Positions 1 through 10,054 of a stretch of DNA of 64,000 nucleotides are shown one piece after another (position 1 is the stretch's first letter; the number at the start of each line of letters is the position of its first letter). Under the pieces are notes generated by a model. That model was given only the letters and a program-made list of their open reading frames with translations, did not search any database and was not told where the DNA came from. The stretch is from an uncultured Tolumonas sp. Its GTDB lineage: Bacteria; Pseudomonadota; Gammaproteobacteria; Enterobacterales; Aeromonadaceae. The stretch is from NCBI RefSeq assembly GCF_963556105.2, contig NZ_OY829944.1:936501-1000500 (forward strand), in the 5' to 3' direction. A program made the position numbers and the translations under genes.

Positions 1-8
1 TTTATCCT

Positions 9-36
9 CTTGAAAATGTCGATAGCACCCCCATAT
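9..36 (+). promoter_or_regulatory. sigma-32 heat-shock promoter of grpE
   Basis: A -35 element CTTGAAA (9-15) and a -10 element CCCCATAT (29-36) are separated by 13 bp. Both match the known sigma-32 (RpoH) consensus exactly, and the site lies 33 bp upstream of grpE, a classical heat-shock gene. Confidence 0.9.
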
Positions 37-69
37 CGGTGTCATTGCGTAACATTCAGGTAGTGAGAA

Positions 70-669
70 ATGACTAATCAGGAACAAACTCAAGAACCCA
101 TCGATCAGGAAACTCTGGCAGCAGAACAATCCGAAACCATCGCCATTGAAGGCATGGCTATCGATCCTGCTTATGTCGTTGAGCTTGAACAAAAGCTGGA
201 ACAGGCTACTAACCAAGCAGTGGAAGAAAAAGATCGTGCACTGCGTACCGTCGCTGAAATGGAAAATCTGCGTCGCCGTACGGCACTGGACGTAGAAAAG
301 GCGCATAAATTTGCGTTGGAAAAATTCGCCAGCGAATTGTTGCCAGTATTAGACAATCTGGAACGTACGCTGCAGGTTGCGGATAAAACTAACGAAGCAG
401 TAAAACCGCTGTTGGAAGGCGTTGAGCTGACATTGAAATCCATGGCAAACAGTGTGGCTAAATTTGGTGTGATTGCTATCGACCCACAAGGCCAGTTGTT
501 TGATCCAAACCAGCATCAAGCGATGAGCATGATCGAGAATCCTGACGTTGCACCGAACACCGTAATTGCTGTGATGCAAAAAGGTTATGAGCTGAATGGT
601 CGTGTGATCCGCCCGGCGATGGTTATGGTTAGCAAAGCACCCACTGCCAGCGTCAATGTAGAAGTTTAA
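70..669 (+). CDS. grpE: nucleotide exchange factor GrpE
   Basis: GrpE is the cytoplasmic nucleotide exchange factor that releases ADP from DnaK and so resets the chaperone cycle. The 199-residue product has the usual size and order: a charged, disordered N-terminus (about 1-40), a long dimerising helix/coiled coil (about 40-95), and a C-terminal beta domain with the family signature around residues 140-185 ([36 protein letters not shown]). The start is ATG with a GGTAGTGAGA-like ribosome site. It sits directly upstream of its partners dnaK and dnaJ and behind a perfect sigma-32 promoter, so heat induction is expected. Confidence 0.97.
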   Translation: MTNQEQTQEPIDQETLAAEQSETIAIEGMAIDPAYVVELEQKLEQATNQAVEEKDRALRTVAEMENLRRRTALDVEKAHKFALEKFASELLPVLDNLERTLQVADKTNEAVKPLLEGVELTLKSMANSVAKFGVIAIDPQGQLFDPNQHQAMSMIENPDVAPNTVIAVMQKGYELNGRVIRPAMVMVSKAPTASVNVEV

Positions 670-681
670 TTTAAATTTCCC

Positions 682-710
682 CTTGAATAGACGAGGGGAT
701 AACACCATAT
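682..710 (+). promoter_or_regulatory. sigma-32-like promoter of dnaK within an inverted repeat
   Basis: CTTGAAT (682-688) and CACCATAT (703-710), 14 bp apart, each differ from the sigma-32 consensus at one base. The -35 box overlaps an inverted repeat CCCCT/AGGGG (679-697). dnaK starts about 100 bp downstream. The position resembles the E. coli dnaK heat-shock promoter. Confidence 0.75.
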
Positions 711-813
711 AACAGTCAACGCCGTTTGGCGGGTTAACTTGAAAATTGCGGTTTAGCCCCCACTTAATGAATAACGGTTTAAATGTAGTAAGAAATTCTG
801 GAGACATATCAAA

Positions 814-2745
814 ATGGGTAGAATCATCGGTATTGACTTGGGCACCACCAACTCATGCGTGGCTATTCTGGATGGTGACACGGCTCGTGTAATTGAAAAT
901 GCCGAAGGCGATCGTACCACTCCTTCCATCATTGCTTACACCGATGATGGCGAAATTCTGGTGGGTCAGCCAGCGAAACGTCAGTCAATCACTAACCCTA
1001 AAAACACCCTGTTCGCCATCAAACGTTTGATTGGCCGTCGTTATGAAGACGAAGAAGTTCAGCGTGACATCAAAATTATGCCATTCGATATTGTGCGTGC
1101 AGATAATGGCGACGCATGGGTAGACGTAAAAGGCCGCAAACTGGCTGCGCCACAAATTTCAGCCGAAGTGCTGAAAAAAATGAAGAAAACAGCCGAAGAT
1201 TTCCTGGGTGAACCAGTTACTGAAGCGGTAATTACTGTTCCTGCTTACTTCAACGATGCACAACGTCAGGCAACTAAAGATGCTGGCCGTATCGCGGGTC
1301 TGGATGTAAAACGTATTATTAACGAACCAACTGCAGCTGCTTTCGCGTATGGCGTAAACAAAGTGCAGGGCGAACGTAAAATCGCAGTTTATGACTTGGG
1401 TGGTGGTACATTCGACATCTCTATCATCGAAATTGATGAAATGGATGGCGAAAAAACCTTCGAAGTACTGTCTACCAACGGTGACACCCACTTGGGTGGT
1501 GAAGATTTTGATAACCGTCTGATCAACTATCTGGTAGACGAATTCAAACGCGAACAGGGTATCGATCTGCGTAAAGATCAGCTGGCTCTGCAACGTCTGA
1601 AAGATTCTGCAGAAAAAGCAAAAATTGAACTGTCCTCTGCACAACAGACAGAAGTGAACCTGCCATACATCACTGCTGATGCGACAGGTCCAAAACACAT
1701 GAATATCAAAGTAACCCGTTCTAAACTGGAGTCACTGGTTGAAGATCTGGTTAAGAAAACTATCGAACCACTGAAAACTGCGCTGAAAGATGCTGGTTTG
1801 TCAGTAAGCCAACTGGATGACATCATCCTGGTTGGTGGTCAGACTCGTATGCCAATGGTGCAAAAAGCGGTTGCTGATTTCTTTGGTAAAGAACCACGTA
1901 AAGACGTAAACCCTGATGAAGCAGTAGCTATGGGCGCAGCGATTCAAGGTGCGGTTCTGGCCGGTGAAAAACACGACGTACTGTTGCTGGACGTGACCCC
2001 GCTGTCACTGGGTATTGAAACCATGGGCAGCGTGATGACTGCGTTGATCGAGAAAAATACCACGATCCCAACGAAGAAGTCACAAGTGTTCTCTACCGCA
2101 GACGACAACCAGTCAGCCGTAACTATCCATGTGCTGCAGGGTGAACGTAAGCGTGCGGCAGATAACAAGTCTCTGGGTCAATTCAACCTGGAAGGCATCC
2201 GGCCAGCACCTCGTGGCTTGCCACAGATCGAAGTAACTTTCGATATCGATGCGGATGGTATCTTGCACGTTTCTGCGAAAGACAAAGAAACAGGCAAAGA
2301 ACAAAACATCACTATTCAGGCGTCTTCTGGTCTGTCTGATGATGAAATCCAGCGCATGGTTCGTGAAGCAGAAGCGAATGCGGCGGAAGATAAGAAATTT
2401 GAAGAATTAGTTCAGGCTCGTAACCATGCTGATGCGTTGATCCATGCGACTCGCAAACAGATCACCGAAGCAGGTACTGCATTGCCAGCTGATGAAAAAG
2501 CAAAAATCGACGCCGCAGTAAAAGCATTGGAAGATGCACTGAAGAGCGAAGACAAAGCGACCATCGAAGCGAAACAGCAGGAACTGATGACTGCTTCACA
2601 GAAACTGATGGAAATTGCTCAGCAGCAAGCGCAGCAACAACACGCCCATCAGGGCGCTGATGCTGGTGCAGAAGCTGCGGGTAGTAAAGCTCATGATGAC
2701 GTTGTTGATGCTGAATTTGAAGAAGTTAAAGAAGACAAAAAATAA
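814..2745 (+). CDS. dnaK: molecular chaperone DnaK (Hsp70)
   Basis: DnaK is the ATP-dependent Hsp70 that binds exposed hydrophobic peptides and works with DnaJ and GrpE. All 643 residues align with the family: N-terminal actin-like ATPase ([13 protein letters not shown] at 5-17, phosphate-binding [11 protein letters not shown] near 194, adenosine motif [10 protein letters not shown] near 340), the conserved linker [14 protein letters not shown] near 390, then the beta substrate-binding domain and the helical lid. The C-terminal tail is Gln/His-rich and ends in an acidic EFEEV segment typical of proteobacterial DnaK. The promoter at 682-710 gives it its own heat-shock start in addition to read-through from grpE. 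dnaJ follows after 83 bp. Confidence 0.98.
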   Translation: MGRIIGIDLGTTNSCVAILDGDTARVIENAEGDRTTPSIIAYTDDGEILVGQPAKRQSITNPKNTLFAIKRLIGRRYEDEEVQRDIKIMPFDIVRADNGDAWVDVKGRKLAAPQISAEVLKKMKKTAEDFLGEPVTEAVITVPAYFNDAQRQATKDAGRIAGLDVKRIINEPTAAAFAYGVNKVQGERKIAVYDLGGGTFDISIIEIDEMDGEKTFEVLSTNGDTHLGGEDFDNRLINYLVDEFKREQGIDLRKDQLALQRLKDSAEKAKIELSSAQQTEVNLPYITADATGPKHMNIKVTRSKLESLVEDLVKKTIEPLKTALKDAGLSVSQLDDIILVGGQTRMPMVQKAVADFFGKEPRKDVNPDEAVAMGAAIQGAVLAGEKHDVLLLDVTPLSLGIETMGSVMTALIEKNTTIPTKKSQVFSTADDNQSAVTIHVLQGERKRAADNKSLGQFNLEGIRPAPRGLPQIEVTFDIDADGILHVSAKDKETGKEQNITIQASSGLSDDEIQRMVREAEANAAEDKKFEELVQARNHADALIHATRKQITEAGTALPADEKAKIDAAVKALEDALKSEDKATIEAKQQELMTASQKLMEIAQQQAQQQHAHQGADAGAEAAGSKAHDDVVDAEFEEVKEDKK

Positions 2746-2773
2746 GCATCATTAACAGCTATTGGCAGTAATC

Positions 2774-2799
2774 ACGGGCGTTGGGAGACCAACGCCCGT
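2774..2799 (+). promoter_or_regulatory. perfect hairpin between dnaK and dnaJ
   Basis: An 11-bp perfect stem ACGGGCGTTGG / CCAACGCCCGT closes a GAGA (GNRA) tetraloop. No T-tract follows, so it is probably not a strong intrinsic terminator. A role in mRNA processing or in setting the dnaK:dnaJ ratio is inference. Confidence 0.7.
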
Positions 2800-2828
2800 C
2801 TGTCTATACAAAAAGGTATGGATGACTT

Positions 2829-3959
2829 ATGGCAAAGCGAGATTATTACGAAATATTAGGGGTTGAACGCTCTGCCGACGAGCGGGAAATCAAAAAAGCT
2901 TACAAACGATTGGCGATGAAATATCATCCGGATCGTAACCCCGATAATCCAGAATCAGAAGAAAAGTTCAAAGAAGCTAAAGAAGCATATGAGATCCTTT
3001 CTGATGCTCAAAAACGTGCTGCGTATGACAAATTTGGTCATGCTGGCGTAGATCCAAATCAAGCTGGCCCTGGTGGTTTTGGTGGCGGTGCTGATTTTGG
3101 TGACGTGTTTGGCGATATTTTTGGTGACATTTTTGGTGGCGGTCGTCGTAGCCAGCGTGCAGCGCGCGGTGCCGATCTTCGTTACAACATGGAGCTGACT
3201 CTGGAAGAGGCAGTCCGAGGTGTCAGCAAAGAAATCAAAGTGCCAACGTTGGTTGAGTGCGATGAATGTCATGGCTCTGGTGCCCGCACTGGTACTTCTG
3301 CGCAAACTTGTCCAACTTGTCATGGCTCTGGTCAGGTACAAATGCGTCAGGGTTTCTTCGCCGTTACTCAGGCATGTCCGCATTGCCATGGTAAAGGTAA
3401 GATCATCACTGATCCATGCCGTAAATGTCATGGCGATGGCCGCGTACAGAAGACCAAAACGCTGTCTGTTAAGATCCCAGCGGGTGTTGATACTGGCGAT
3501 CGTATTCGTTTAGCGGGTGAAGGTGAAGCTGGCGAATTTGGCGCTCCGGCAGGTGACTTGTATGTACAGGTCCATGTCAAAGACCACCCGATCTTTGTGC
3601 GTGATGGTAATAATCTGTACTGTGAAATTCCAATCAGCTTTACCACTGCCGCATTAGGTGGGGAAGTAGCTGTGCCGACACTGGATGGTCGCCTGATGCT
3701 GAAAATTCCAGCGGAAACTCAATCAGGCCGTATGTTCCGCCTGCGTGGTAAAGGTGTTCGTTCCTTACGTTCAGGCTCAGAAGGTGATTTACTGTGTAAA
3801 GCGGTAGTGGAAACGCCTGTTAAACTGAGTGATGAACAAAAAGAATTGTTGAAACAACTGGAAGATTCGTTAAATGGCTCGGGCGTAAAAACCCATAAGC
3901 CAAAAGCGGAAGGATTCTTTGAAGGCGTAAAACGATTCTTTGATGATTTGACTGGCTAA
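2829..3959 (+). CDS. dnaJ: co-chaperone DnaJ (Hsp40)
   Basis: DnaJ delivers substrates to DnaK and stimulates its ATPase. The 376-residue protein is a full type I Hsp40: J domain (about 1-70) with the HPD tripeptide in YHPDRNP, a Gly/Phe-rich stretch (about 75-105), four zinc-binding repeats ([32 protein letters not shown]; about 140-210), and two C-terminal beta domains. It follows dnaK in the same direction and is probably co-transcribed through the intergenic hairpin. A strong terminator follows it. Confidence 0.98.
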   Translation: MAKRDYYEILGVERSADEREIKKAYKRLAMKYHPDRNPDNPESEEKFKEAKEAYEILSDAQKRAAYDKFGHAGVDPNQAGPGGFGGGADFGDVFGDIFGDIFGGGRRSQRAARGADLRYNMELTLEEAVRGVSKEIKVPTLVECDECHGSGARTGTSAQTCPTCHGSGQVQMRQGFFAVTQACPHCHGKGKIITDPCRKCHGDGRVQKTKTLSVKIPAGVDTGDRIRLAGEGEAGEFGAPAGDLYVQVHVKDHPIFVRDGNNLYCEIPISFTTAALGGEVAVPTLDGRLMLKIPAETQSGRMFRLRGKGVRSLRSGSEGDLLCKAVVETPVKLSDEQKELLKQLEDSLNGSGVKTHKPKAEGFFEGVKRFFDDLTG

Positions 3960-4026
3960 AATAAGAGCGTCTGCTTGTTTCAGAGAGGCGCTCATGTATA
4001 GTCAGACATTGAATTTTTTAGTAGCG

Positions 4027-4069
4027 AGATGATGTGAGTTTTTCTATATCACATCATCTTCTTATTTTT
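4027..4069 (+). terminator. intrinsic terminator after dnaJ
   Basis: An 11-bp perfect stem AGATGATGTGA (4027-4037) / TCACATCATCT (4049-4059) is followed by a T-rich tail (TCTTATTTTT). It ends the dnaK-dnaJ transcript before greA. Confidence 0.85.
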
Positions 4070-4110
4070 GCGTTATCTAACGCTCAGAAAGTACAACTAG
4101 GTCCAAGGTT

Positions 4111-4587
4111 ATGATTAAGACTCCAATGACCGTGCTCGGCGCGGAGAAATTACGCGAAGAACTAGAACATTTGAAGACGGTGCAACGTCCTCAAATTATC
4201 CAGGCAATATCGGAAGCCCGTGCGCATGGTGATTTGAAGGAAAATGCTGAATACCATGCGGCTCGTGAGCAGCAGGGTTTCTGCGAAGGGCGTATTCAGG
4301 AAATTGAAGCCAAACTGTCCAATGCTCAGATCATCGATGTAACAAAGATCCCTAATAATGGCCGTGTCGTGTTTGGTGCAACAGTTACGGTGTTAAAAGG
4401 TGACGATGAAGAAGAGATCACCTATCGAATCGTAGGTGATGATGAATCTGATATTAAATCAGGTTTGCTGTCGGTTAACTCACCGATTGCCCGCGGATTG
4501 ATTGGTAAAGAAGTTGATGATGTTGCAACGATCACTACGCCGGCAGGTAAAGTCGATTTTGAGATCACTCAAGTCGAATATATCTGA
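4111..4587 (+). CDS. greA: transcript cleavage factor GreA
   Basis: GreA enters the RNA polymerase secondary channel and triggers cleavage of backtracked RNA. The 158 residues match the family length. The N-terminal coiled coil (about 8-75) carries the acidic tip [14 protein letters not shown] with Asp41 and Glu44, the pair known to coordinate the second catalytic Mg2+. The C-terminal FKBP-like domain (about 80-158) contains the conserved [13 protein letters not shown]. The gene stands alone between two terminators. Its nearest neighbour, yhbY, is convergent. Confidence 0.98.
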   Translation: MIKTPMTVLGAEKLREELEHLKTVQRPQIIQAISEARAHGDLKENAEYHAAREQQGFCEGRIQEIEAKLSNAQIIDVTKIPNNGRVVFGATVTVLKGDDEEEITYRIVGDDESDIKSGLLSVNSPIARGLIGKEVDDVATITTPAGKVDFEITQVEYI

Positions 4588-4603
4588 GAAAAAATAGTCC
4601 TAG

Positions 4604-4638
4604 AAAAACGCCATCTGTTACAGATGGCGTTATCTTTT
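4604..4638. terminator. bidirectional terminator between greA and yhbY
   Basis: The stem AACGCCATCTG / CAGATGGCGTT (4607-4617 / 4621-4631) has a TTA loop. It is followed by ATCTTTTT on the + strand and by TTTTTCTA on the - strand, so it can serve both convergent genes. Confidence 0.88.
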
Positions 4639-4644
4639 TAGTGA

Positions 4645-4974
4645 TCACTTCGGAAGAGAAATTTTCTTTTCTTCGGAAGGACGGAACAGACTGAGGGTAT
4701 TACCTAACACCTGTACCTGAGCTGCTTTTGTTTCACGAACAATTGCATCTACAATCAACTGTTTTGTTTCACGAACAATTGCATCTACAATCAACTGTTT
4801 TGTTTCACGATCAGCTGCGGAGACTTTAACCTTGATTAATTCATGGTGGTTTAGTGCCGCATCAATCTCGGCCAGCACACCTTCAGTCAGACCATGCTGA
4901 CCCAGCATTACCACTGGTTTGAGGTTATGAGCTAGTCCTTTTAAATATTGCTTTTGTTTGGTTGTTAAATTCAT
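4645..4974 (-). CDS. yhbY: CRM-domain RNA-binding protein YhbY with a 12-residue internal duplication
   Basis: YhbY is a small CRS1-YhbY (CRM) domain protein associated with the 50S subunit and ribosome assembly. The N-terminus (MNLTTKQKQYLKGLAH), the GxxGLTEGV loop and the RPSEEKKISLP end match E. coli YhbY, which is about 97 residues. This copy has 109. The 12 extra residues are an exact tandem repeat of RETKQLIVDAIV near positions 55-80, encoded by a 36-bp direct repeat. The frame is kept, so the protein may still fold with a lengthened helix, but whether it works is unknown. Divergent from rlmE, convergent with greA. Confidence 0.93.
   Translation of the reverse strand: MNLTTKQKQYLKGLAHNLKPVVMLGQHGLTEGVLAEIDAALNHHELIKVKVSAADRETKQLIVDAIVRETKQLIVDAIVRETKAAQVQVLGNTLSLFRPSEEKKISLPK
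4726..4810. repeat. 36-bp tandem repeat inside yhbY (two full copies plus 13 bp)
   Basis: Copy 1 is 4726-4761 and copy 2 is 4762-4797; they are identical. A further 13 bp (TTTTGTTTCACGA, 4798-4810) begins a third copy. The 13-bp motif encodes the RETK that ends one helix turn and starts the next, so slippage or recombination between short ancestral repeats would explain the duplication. Confidence 0.95.
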
Positions 4975-4998
4975 GGCACTATTTCTTCTTAACTAAAT

Positions 4999-5027
4999 AT
5001 TGAAAACAGCACATTTTAACCCCATCT
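4999..5027 (+). promoter_or_regulatory. sigma-32 promoter of rlmE-ftsH
   Basis: ATTGAAA (4999-5005; one mismatch to CTTGAAA) and CCCCATCT (5020-5027; full match to CCCCATNT) are 14 bp apart, 42 bp upstream of rlmE. rlmE-ftsH is a known sigma-32 operon in E. coli. Confidence 0.85.
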
Positions 5028-5069
5028 ACACTTTAATACTAATAGGGTTCGTCCCCCAGAGTCATTTAC

Positions 5070-5699
5070 ATGAGTAAAAAGAAGCGTACAGCCAGCTCTA
5101 CACGTTGGTTAAAAGAGCATTTCGAAGATAAATACGTACAACAGGCGCAAAAACAGGGTCTCCGTTCCCGGGCCGTATTTAAAATCGACGAAATTCAGCA
5201 AAAAGACAGATTGATCAAACAAGGCATGACGGTCGTAGATCTTGGTGCTGCTCCGGGCGGTTGGTCTCAATTTTGTGTTGAACAGGTCGGACCACATGGA
5301 CGGGTGATTGCATGCGATATTCTGCCTATGGATCCGATTGCGGGAGTTGACTTCTTGCAAGGCGACTTCCGTGAAGAGGCAGTACTGAGCGCATTGTTAG
5401 GGCGTGTAGGCGAACAAAAGGTTGATATCATACTGTCTGATATGGCACCGAATATGTCAGGTACACCGGCAGTTGATCAGCCACGCTCTATGTATTTGGT
5501 TGAGCTTGCGCTAGAGATGTGTAAATCAGTTTTGGCTACTAAAGGCAGTTTTGTGGTCAAGGTCTTTCAGGGGGCCGGTTTTGAGGAATACCTCAAAGAA
5601 GTTAGATCATTGTTTTCTGTGATTAAAATTCGTAAACCTGATTCATCAAGAGCCCGCTCGCGGGAAGTCTATATTGTAGCTACAGGTTTTAAACTGTAG
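5070..5699 (+). CDS. rlmE: 23S rRNA 2'-O-methyltransferase RlmE (RrmJ/FtsJ)
   Basis: RlmE methylates the 2'-O of U2552 in 23S rRNA using S-adenosylmethionine, a late step in 50S assembly that is induced by heat. The 209 residues match the family along their whole length. The catalytic tetrad is visible: Lys38 (FKIDE), Asp124 ([10 protein letters not shown]), the Lys of VVKVFQG and the Glu of SREVYI. The SAM-binding loop is [11 protein letters not shown] (57-67). It is followed after 43 bp by ftsH, as in E. coli, and both lie behind a sigma-32 promoter. Confidence 0.97.
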   Translation: MSKKKRTASSTRWLKEHFEDKYVQQAQKQGLRSRAVFKIDEIQQKDRLIKQGMTVVDLGAAPGGWSQFCVEQVGPHGRVIACDILPMDPIAGVDFLQGDFREEAVLSALLGRVGEQKVDIILSDMAPNMSGTPAVDQPRSMYLVELALEMCKSVLATKGSFVVKVFQGAGFEEYLKEVRSLFSVIKIRKPDSSRARSREVYIVATGFKL

Positions 5700-5742
5700 T
5701 AACCTAAAAACTATCTTAGCCATCAATTGCGAGGTTAGAGAA

Positions 5743-7680
5743 TTGAGTGATATGGCGAAAAACCTGATCCTGTGGTTAGTTATCGCAGTGGTACTGATGT
5801 CATTATTCCAGAGCTTTAGTCCTACTGATAACTCAGGACGGCAGCTGGACTATTCCAGTTTTGTCCGTGATGTAGCACAGGATCAAATCCGCGAAGTGCA
5901 CATTGATGGCAAAGTAATAAATGGTCAAAAGCGCGATGGTGAAAAATTCACGACAGTCATGCCAATGCAGGATAATCAACTGATTAATGACCTGTTGAAT
6001 CATAACGTTCGTGTTGTCGGTGATAAACCGGAAGAACCGAGCTTGCTGGCCAGCATCTTTATCTCTTGGTTCCCGATGCTGTTACTGATCGGTGTCTGGA
6101 TATTCTTCATGCGCCAGATGCAAGGTGGTGGTGGCGGCAAAGGTGCGATGTCTTTTGGTAAAAGCAAAGCGCGTTTGATGGGTGAAGATCAGATCAAAAC
6201 TACGTTTGCTGATGTCGCTGGTTGTGATGAAGCAAAAGAAGAAGTTAAAGAGCTGGTTGATTACCTGCGTGATCCATCCCGCTTCCAGAAACTGGGCGGT
6301 AAAATACCAAAAGGTATTTTGATGGTTGGTCAGCCAGGTACTGGTAAAACCTTGCTTGCTAAAGCGATTGCAGGCGAAGCAAAAGTACCATTCTTCTCCA
6401 TTTCCGGTTCTGATTTCGTGGAAATGTTTGTTGGTGTTGGTGCTTCCCGCGTACGCGACATGTTCGATCAGGCTAAGAAAGCGGCACCATGTATCATCTT
6501 TATCGATGAAATTGATGCTGTGGGTCGTCAGCGTGGCGCCGGGCTCGGTGGTGGTCACGATGAACGTGAACAGACACTGAACCAAATGTTGGTTGAAATG
6601 GATGGTTTTGAAGGGCATGAAGCGATCATCGTGATTGCCGCTACCAACCGTCCTGATGTATTGGATCCGGCATTATTGCGTCCAGGCCGTTTTGACCGTC
6701 AGGTAGTGGTTGGATTACCCGATGTCCGTGGTCGTGAGCAGATCCTGAAAGTTCATATGCGTAAAGTACCGCTCGGTGATGATGTTGATGCATCTTTGAT
6801 CGCACGTGGTACCCCAGGCTTCTCAGGTGCTGATTTGGCAAACCTAGTCAACGAAGCTGCTCTGTTTGCTGCCCGTGGTAATAAACGACTGGTTAGTATG
6901 AGCGAGTTTGAGCGCGCTAAAGACAAGATCATGATGGGTGCTGAGCGTAAATCAATGGTGATGTCAGAGTCTGAAAAAGAGATGACGGCATACCATGAAG
7001 CGGGTCATGCCATCATTGGTCGTTTGGTGCCGGAACATGATCCTGTTTATAAGGTATCCATTATTCCTCGTGGGCGTGCTTTAGGCGTTACCATGTATTT
7101 ACCAGAACAGGATCGCTGGAGCCACTCTAAGCAATATCTGGAATCAATGATTTCCAGTTTGTACGGGGGGCGTCTGGCTGAAGAGATCATCTACGGTAGC
7201 GAGCGTGTAACTACTGGGGCTTCTAACGATATCGAACGGGCGACTGAGTTAGCCAGAAAAATGGTAACACAGTGGGGCATGTCAGAACGCCTAGGCCCGA
7301 TGTTATATGCAGAAGAAGATGGTGAAGTATTCTTAGGCCGTTCAATGGCGAAAGCCAAGCACATGTCTGACGATACGGCTCGCATCATTGATACTGAAAT
7401 AAAACAGATCATCAACCGCAACTATGATCGCTCAAAACAGCTATTGATGGAAAATATGGATGTTTTGCATGCGATGAAAGATGCGTTGATGAAATATGAA
7501 ACAATTGATGCTCATCAGATTGACGATCTAATGCTTCGTCGAGAAGTTCGTCTACCTGCTGATTATGAACGAGACAATAATTCGCAGAATGGCGGCAGTT
7601 CCGCAGCTGCTAGCAATGATAATAACGTTGCAGCTAGCACTAGTGATACGACTTCTACGCCGTCTGATACCTCGCACTAA
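5743..7680 (+). CDS. ftsH: ATP-dependent zinc metalloprotease FtsH
   Basis: FtsH is the membrane AAA+ protease that degrades sigma-32, LpxC and misassembled membrane proteins. Visible parts: two N-terminal membrane helices (about 7-25 and 100-120) flanking a periplasmic domain; AAA domain with Walker A GQPGTGKT, Walker [10 protein letters not shown] and the second region of homology ending LRPGRFDR; and protease motif HEAGH near 417. I chose the TTG at 5743 because GAGG (5731-5734) lies 8 bp upstream; an ATG at 5752 also begins the conserved MAKNLIL. Walker A has Gln where E. coli has Pro. The tail (about 605-645) is Ser/Asn-rich and poorly conserved, as usual. Confidence 0.97.
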   Translation: MSDMAKNLILWLVIAVVLMSLFQSFSPTDNSGRQLDYSSFVRDVAQDQIREVHIDGKVINGQKRDGEKFTTVMPMQDNQLINDLLNHNVRVVGDKPEEPSLLASIFISWFPMLLLIGVWIFFMRQMQGGGGGKGAMSFGKSKARLMGEDQIKTTFADVAGCDEAKEEVKELVDYLRDPSRFQKLGGKIPKGILMVGQPGTGKTLLAKAIAGEAKVPFFSISGSDFVEMFVGVGASRVRDMFDQAKKAAPCIIFIDEIDAVGRQRGAGLGGGHDEREQTLNQMLVEMDGFEGHEAIIVIAATNRPDVLDPALLRPGRFDRQVVVGLPDVRGREQILKVHMRKVPLGDDVDASLIARGTPGFSGADLANLVNEAALFAARGNKRLVSMSEFERAKDKIMMGAERKSMVMSESEKEMTAYHEAGHAIIGRLVPEHDPVYKVSIIPRGRALGVTMYLPEQDRWSHSKQYLESMISSLYGGRLAEEIIYGSERVTTGASNDIERATELARKMVTQWGMSERLGPMLYAEEDGEVFLGRSMAKAKHMSDDTARIIDTEIKQIINRNYDRSKQLLMENMDVLHAMKDALMKYETIDAHQIDDLMLRREVRLPADYERDNNSQNGGSSAAASNDNNVAASTSDTTSTPSDTSH

Positions 7681-7696
7681 TATTGTATAACCTTAA

Positions 7697-7722
7697 CCCC
7701 GGGCATTTGCCTGGGGTTTTTT
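7697..7722 (+). terminator. terminator/attenuator between ftsH and folP
   Basis: CCCCGGGC / GCCTGGGG forms an 8-bp stem with one G-T pair and an ATTT loop, followed by TTTTTT. folP starts only 15 bp later, so it probably reduces rather than abolishes read-through. Confidence 0.8.
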
Positions 7723-7736
7723 ATTGGAGAAATATA

Positions 7737-8579
7737 ATGATATTAACTGGCTGCGGACGCGAACTCGATCTGTCTCAACCACGAATCATGGGCATACTTA
7801 ATATTACTCCAGACTCTTTCTCTGACGGTTCTCGTTTTAACCAGCTTGATAGTGCGTTGTTTCATGCGGAAAAAATGATTGCGGAAGGAGCCGCTATTAT
7901 TGATGTGGGTGGAGAATCAACCCGTCCTGGCGCCGCTTATGTTTCTGAACAGGAGGAGCTAGATAGAGTTGTTCCTGTCATTGAGCAACTCTCGCAAAAA
8001 TTGGATGTAATGATTTCTATTGATACTTATAAACCCGCAGTTATGGCTGCAGCATGTCAAGCAGGTGCTCATCTCATCAATGATATCAAAGCATTACAAG
8101 AGCCAGATGCACTGAAAGTTGCCGCACAAAGCCAAGCTTTGATATGTCTGATGCATATGCAAGGCGAACCACAATCAATGCAAAATCATCCGGTATATAA
8201 AGATGTGGTTGAAGAGGTCTCATACTTTCTAAACAACCGTGTCGCGGAGTGCCTTGCAGCAGGAATAGCACCTGAAAAATTGCTACTCGATCCTGGTTTT
8301 GGTTTTGGTAAAACATTAGAACAAAATTATGAATTACTAGGGCGCTTAAACGAGGTGCAATCTGACTACCCGTTACTGATTGGTGTATCGCGCAAAAGTA
8401 TGATTGGTAACCTGCTCAATCGCTCAGTAGATGAACGATTAGCTGGAAGTATTGCTGCTGCGCTCTATGCACTGGCTCAGGGCGCGCGTATTATCCGTGT
8501 CCATGACGTGCAGGCTACCTGTGATGCTGTGAATGTATTTTGGCGTGCACAGCAATATCAACGATCACTCATTAAATAG
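7737..8579 (+). CDS. folP: dihydropteroate synthase FolP
   Basis: FolP condenses p-aminobenzoate with hydroxymethyl-dihydropterin diphosphate in folate synthesis and is the sulfonamide target. The frame is open from 7683, but that start would lie upstream of the terminator hairpin. The ATG at 7737 has GGAGA 6 bp before it and gives 280 residues, close to E. coli's 282. Motifs: [14 protein letters not shown] (pterin-diphosphate loop), [35 protein letters not shown] and RVHDV. Followed by glmM after 17 bp, as in E. coli. Confidence 0.96.
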   Translation: MILTGCGRELDLSQPRIMGILNITPDSFSDGSRFNQLDSALFHAEKMIAEGAAIIDVGGESTRPGAAYVSEQEELDRVVPVIEQLSQKLDVMISIDTYKPAVMAAACQAGAHLINDIKALQEPDALKVAAQSQALICLMHMQGEPQSMQNHPVYKDVVEEVSYFLNNRVAECLAAGIAPEKLLLDPGFGFGKTLEQNYELLGRLNEVQSDYPLLIGVSRKSMIGNLLNRSVDERLAGSIAAALYALAQGARIIRVHDVQATCDAVNVFWRAQQYQRSLIK

Positions 8580-8596
8580 TTTTATCGGGCGAGAAA

Positions 8597-9931
8597 ATGA
8601 GCAGAAAATATTTTGGAACAGACGGTGTTCGCGGCAAAGTGGGTGAAATGCCCATAACTCCAGATTTTGTTATGAAATTAGGTTGGGCTGCGGGTAAAGT
8701 TTTAGCCAAACAGGGCAGTAAAAAAGTGCTGATTGGTAAAGACACCCGAATTTCCGGTTATATGCTGGAAGCGGCCTTAGAAGCGGGTCTTTCTGCTGCC
8801 GGATTAAAACCGGTTTTACTTGGCCCAATGCCAACGCCCGCAGTTGCTTATCTGACCCGGACATTTCGTGCTGAAGCTGGCGTCGTGATCAGCGCTTCAC
8901 ATAATCCATTTTATGACAATGGGATTAAATTTTTCTCAACGCAAGGTACTAAATTACCGGATGAAGTTGAGGATGCGATTGAGCAGGCCATGGAACAAGA
9001 TTTGCGTTGTGTTGAGTCTGCACAGTTAGGTAAAGCATCCCGGATCGATGACGCCCCTGGTCGTTATATTGAGTTTTGTAAAAGTACCTTCCCTAGCGAA
9101 TTAAGTTTAGATGGGCTCAAAATCGTGGTGGACTGTGCACATGGTGCGACCTATCACATCGCCCCTTCAGTGTTTAGAGAGCTAGGCGCTGATGTGATCA
9201 CGATGGGGTGTGCCCCCGATGGTTTAAACATCAATGACAACGTTGGTTCTACGGCACCAAAAGCACTGGTAGAACGAGTGTTGCAAGAAAAAGCGGATCT
9301 GGGGATTGCTTTTGATGGCGACGGTGATCGCTTGATCATGGTGGACCATACAGGCTATGAAGTTGATGGCGATGAACTGCTGTATATTATTGCTCGTGAC
9401 TTGCAGCAACAAGGGACATTAGTGGGTGGTGTCGTTGGTACATTGATGACCAATTTAGGGTTAGAAGTGGCATTAACTAAACTGGATATCCCGCTGGTGC
9501 GCGCCAAAGTTGGCGATCGTTACGTCATGGAATTATTGCAGGAAAAAGGTTGGCGCTTGGGCGGCGAAAATTCAGGCCATATTATTTGTCTGGATCAAAC
9601 CACAACCGGTGACGGCATTATCGCTTCTTTACAGGTACTTAAAGCGGCGAGCCGGGCTAATAAAACTTTATTTGAACTGCGTAAAGAAATTAAAAAATTT
9701 CCACAAATACTCATTAATGTGCGTTTTTCTGGTGAGCATGATCCTTTATCGTCGGTTGCAGTGCAGCAATCGGTGTGTGAAGTAGAGCAAGCATTAGGAA
9801 AAACAGGCCGTGTACTGTTACGCAAATCAGGCACAGAACCACTGATTCGAGTCATGGTCGAAGGTGAAAATGAAGCCGAAGTGAAATCATTCGCTGAAAA
9901 AATTGCAGCACAGGTTACTGCCGCTAAGTAG
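8597..9931 (+). CDS. glmM: phosphoglucosamine mutase GlmM
   Basis: GlmM converts glucosamine-6-phosphate to glucosamine-1-phosphate for UDP-GlcNAc, peptidoglycan and LPS synthesis. The 444 residues have the hexose-phosphate mutase layout: N-terminal YFGTDGVRG, active-site [15 protein letters not shown] with phosphoserine at Ser101, the metal loop DGDGDR near 240, sugar-binding GGENSGH, and the phosphate-binding [14 protein letters not shown] near the end. The ATG has a GGGCGAG-type ribosome site. Likely co-transcribed with folP. An A/T-rich hairpin begins exactly at the stop. Confidence 0.98.
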   Translation: MSRKYFGTDGVRGKVGEMPITPDFVMKLGWAAGKVLAKQGSKKVLIGKDTRISGYMLEAALEAGLSAAGLKPVLLGPMPTPAVAYLTRTFRAEAGVVISASHNPFYDNGIKFFSTQGTKLPDEVEDAIEQAMEQDLRCVESAQLGKASRIDDAPGRYIEFCKSTFPSELSLDGLKIVVDCAHGATYHIAPSVFRELGADVITMGCAPDGLNINDNVGSTAPKALVERVLQEKADLGIAFDGDGDRLIMVDHTGYEVDGDELLYIIARDLQQQGTLVGGVVGTLMTNLGLEVALTKLDIPLVRAKVGDRYVMELLQEKGWRLGGENSGHIICLDQTTTGDGIIASLQVLKAASRANKTLFELRKEIKKFPQILINVRFSGEHDPLSSVAVQQSVCEVEQALGKTGRVLLRKSGTEPLIRVMVEGENEAEVKSFAEKIAAQVTAAK

Positions 9932-9955
9932 CATATTTTTGTTGTAAAAATATGC
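9931..9955 (+). terminator. A/T-rich hairpin at the glmM stop
   Basis: GCATATTTTT / AAAAATATGC is a perfect 10-bp inverted repeat with a GTTGT loop. It is low in G+C and has no T-tract after it, so it may stabilise the 3' end rather than terminate. Confidence 0.45.
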
Positions 9956-10054
9956 AATTAACAGGCTTTTTTGAAAATCTGCTTGTCAGCATAAGAAAGG
10001 GTGGCTAGTATTGCCACGCTTTCGCGGCCAACGCTGGTATTCAGACTAGCCTAA

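Noticed and set aside
4726..4810. Direct repeats as a CRISPR fragment
   Set aside because: The repeats are contiguous with no spacers and lie in frame within yhbY; no cas gene is present.
7683..7736. Longer folP start 18 codons upstream
   Set aside because: The extension runs through a terminator hairpin and has no homology to FolP; the ATG at 7737 has a good ribosome site.
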